This document shows positions 6,527 to 7,685 of a stretch of 7,685 nt of DNA, in pieces. The notes under the pieces are model-generated. The model did not search any database, was not told the origin of the DNA, and saw nothing but the letters and a program-made list of their open reading frames with translations. The stretch's first letter is position 1. Every line of letters starts with the position of its first letter. This DNA comes from Bacillota bacterium (lineage in GTDB: Bacteria > Bacillota_C > Negativicutes > CTSoil-072): the NCBI GenBank assembly GCA_017861495.1, contig JAGFXW010000111.1, positions 1 through 7,685 of the forward strand, read 5' to 3'. The position numbers and the translations under genes are program-made.

Positions 6527-7086
6527 CAGAGCTTCACCTCCGAATCGACAATATAAAATACGTAAGGTTCCGTGTTCAATTCGCCCAATAAACGTACAGG
6601 GTGTTTGGTATGTACCAGTTTGTATACTTCACTGGTTTCATCTTCCAGATCGCCAAAAATACGGGCTTTCTGGTGGCAGGTTTTTACGCAGTGCGGCAGT
6701 TTGCCTTCATCGACCCGGTCCATGCAGAAATTGCATTTCTGGACCGTTCCTTTTTCGTGGTTACAAACCCGGGCACCATAGGGACATGCCATAACGCAAG
6801 CCTTGCAGCTGATGCATTTTTTCTCTTCGACGAAAACAATTCCGTCCGGACGCTGCTGCGAAGCGCCGGTAGGACAAGCATCCACGCACGGCGAGTTGCC
6901 GCAATGCATGCATATAAGAGGCAAATGCGCCATCTTCACATTAGGGAAAACCCCAGTGGGTCCGACGGTAACTACCGGATTATAGATCATTTCAAGAGGC
7001 AAGTCATTGTGCACCCGGCAAGCGACTGTGCACGAATGGCAGCCGACACAACGCCGTGTATCCATAACCATTGCATAGCGTGCCAT
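6526..7086 (-). CDS. Ferredoxin-like electron-transfer subunit with four 4Fe-4S clusters (PsrB/DmsB/NrfC type)
   Basis: A 186-residue protein with a full set of sixteen cluster cysteines: 13, 16, 19, 23; 59, 62, 67, 71; 91, 94, 97, 101; 118, 121, 133, 137. Paired CxxC motifs cross-complete clusters in the usual four-cluster fold (CVGCHSC, CMHCGNSPC, CISCKAC, CNFC). It conducts electrons between the catalytic subunit and the NrfD membrane protein. No export signal of its own, as is normal for this family whether the complex faces in or out. The start is ATG 7086 (MARYAMVMDTRRCVGC): it lies one base after the catalytic subunit's stop (TAAGATG) with AAAAGGAGG at 7096-7104. An ATG at 7107 would add seven residues (MKRRRNK) but would start upstream of that ribosome site. 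None of the cysteines is missing, so it should be functional. Confidence 0.96.
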   Translation of the reverse strand: MARYAMVMDTRRCVGCHSCTVACRVHNDLPLEMIYNPVVTVGPTGVFPNVKMAHLPLICMHCGNSPCVDACPTGASQQRPDGIVFVEEKKCISCKACVMACPYGARVCNHEKGTVQKCNFCMDRVDEGKLPHCVKTCHQKARIFGDLEDETSEVYKLVHTKHPVRLLGELNTEPYVFYIVDSEVKL

Positions 7087-7087
7087 C

Positions 7088-7685
7088 TTATTTCGCCTCC
7101 TTTTCATTCGCTGGTGTTACTTTATATACTTTGCACAACAAACCACGGTTCGCCCAGGCCCCGCTCATCGGATCACAGTCATCATCAGCAACACTGGTCA
7201 GGATATTCGTATTGGATTCCAAACAACCGCCCAATTCCGGATCCCGCATATCGCGTTCCGGGGACCACCAGCCGCGCGGCGTAAAGATAACCCGCGGATC
7301 GATGCCGTTCGTTAAATTGGCTTTTTGTTTAATGCGGCCGCGCTTGGTTTCAACCCAAACCCAATCGCCCTCTTTAATGCCCAGTTTTTCAGCCGTTGCC
7401 GGATTCATGCTCATATACGGTTCATGGCTGAGGAAACGCAGTGTCTTAATTTGGAAATGCTCGGAATGATGGTATGGCATATGGCCGCCGCCGGTCGTTA
7501 ATACCAACGGATATTCCGCTGCAATTTCCGGATCATCGGTCTCATTCTCCGATGGTCCAATATATGGCGGCAGTGGCGGATAACCTAATTTTTCAAGAGT
7601 ACTGGAGTACAATTCCACTTTTCCGGAAGGAGTAGCGAAACCAATGCGTTTGTATTTCTGGTATTCGCGCTCGGGGAAATGGAAA
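7088..7685 (-). CDS. Molybdopterin oxidoreductase catalytic subunit, C-terminal part, runs off right edge
   Basis: The last 198 residues of a large Mo/W-bis-pterin enzyme; the N-terminus with the FeS site, metal ligand and any Tat signal is outside the window. Visible are GFATPSGKVELYSSTLEKLGY, the start of the dinucleotide-binding domain (EYPLVLTTGGG), then MNPATAEKLGIKEGDWVWVE and GWWSPERDMRDPELGG near the end. It is homologous to the second enzyme (2052-4232) over this region: compare GWW-PE, NILT and GL-C-V near both C-termini. The reading frame stays open to the window edge; the GTG at 7618 is an internal valine (GKVELYSS), not a start. It is followed after one base by the FeS subunit and then NrfD, so this is the catalytic subunit of a CISM-type membrane complex. 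Its substrate cannot be assigned from this part. Confidence 0.93.
   Translation of the reverse strand, partial: FHFPEREYQKYKRIGFATPSGKVELYSSTLEKLGYPPLPPYIGPSENETDDPEIAAEYPLVLTTGGGHMPYHHSEHFQIKTLRFLSHEPYMSMNPATAEKLGIKEGDWVWVETKRGRIKQKANLTNGIDPRVIFTPRGWWSPERDMRDPELGGCLESNTNILTSVADDDCDPMSGAWANRGLLCKVYKVTPANEKEAK
7096..7104 (-). promoter_or_regulatory. Ribosome binding site deciding the FeS subunit start
   Basis: AAAAGGAGG on the minus strand, inside the last codons of the catalytic subunit gene, ends nine bases before ATG 7086. It settles the start at 7086 rather than the in-frame ATG at 7107 and links translation of the two genes. Confidence 0.75.

Noticed and set aside
7087..7107. ATG 7107 as start of the FeS subunit
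   Set aside because: The strong ribosome site AAAAGGAGG lies downstream of it and is correctly spaced for ATG 7086.
6601..7284. A 227-codon open frame on the plus strand
   Set aside because: It lies antisense to the FeS subunit and the catalytic subunit, both of which have clear family motifs; its translation shows no recognisable domain and it has no good ribosome site.
1..7685. RNA genes, CRISPR arrays, insertion sequences or attachment sites
   Set aside because: Nearly all the sequence is taken up by seven well-supported coding regions, and no repeat array, tRNA-like fold or transposase was seen in the remaining gaps.

Overview
The window looks like chromosome from an anaerobic, low-to-mid GC bacterium, most likely a Firmicute such as a sporomusa-like or desulfitobacterium-like clostridial relative. 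This rests on strong purine-rich ribosome binding sites (AAAAGGAGG, GGAGGTG), roughly balanced base composition judged by eye, and an oxygen-sensitive gene set: Mo/W-bis-pterin enzymes, a four-cluster ferredoxin subunit and a radical SAM enzyme with extra cysteine clusters. The taxonomic call is an inference. All seven supported genes lie on the minus strand, so transcription runs from the right edge to the left, and coding is dense (longest gap about 126 bases).

Right part (about 5603-7685): a three-gene module for a membrane-bound molybdopterin oxidoreductase of the complex iron-sulfur molybdoenzyme (CISM, PsrABC/NrfD) type. It holds the C-terminal 198 residues of a catalytic subunit, a ferredoxin-like subunit with sixteen cluster cysteines, and an eight-helix NrfD/PsrC membrane anchor. 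The genes are stitched together by a 1-nt gap and a 1-nt overlap, each start having its own strong Shine-Dalgarno sequence. This is a standard electron path between a substrate and the quinone pool.

Middle part (2052-5554): a radical SAM enzyme related to the COG1964 / MJ0619 / tetraether lipid synthase (Tes) group, then a second, complete molybdopterin enzyme. The second enzyme has no Tat signal and no partner subunits of its own. Its active-site motif Cys141-Trp-Asn-Pro does not match formate dehydrogenases. In overall sequence it resembles acetylene hydratase, but lacks that enzyme's catalytic aspartate. A hairpin followed by a T-run lies just after this gene.

Left part (1-1982): a polytopic permease of uncertain family and unknown substrate, then the N-terminal 159 residues of an aldo/keto reductase resembling the COG1453 ferredoxin-fused type, running off the left edge.

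Working model (inference): the locus encodes an anaerobic pathway for an unidentified compound. It would be taken up or exported by the permease, transformed in the cytoplasm by the second molybdopterin enzyme and the radical SAM enzyme, and linked to membrane respiration by the first molybdopterin enzyme with its FeS and NrfD subunits. The combination of two paralogous molybdopterin enzymes around a Tes-like radical SAM enzyme is the most unusual part. I found no RNA genes, CRISPR arrays, insertion sequences or attachment sites.
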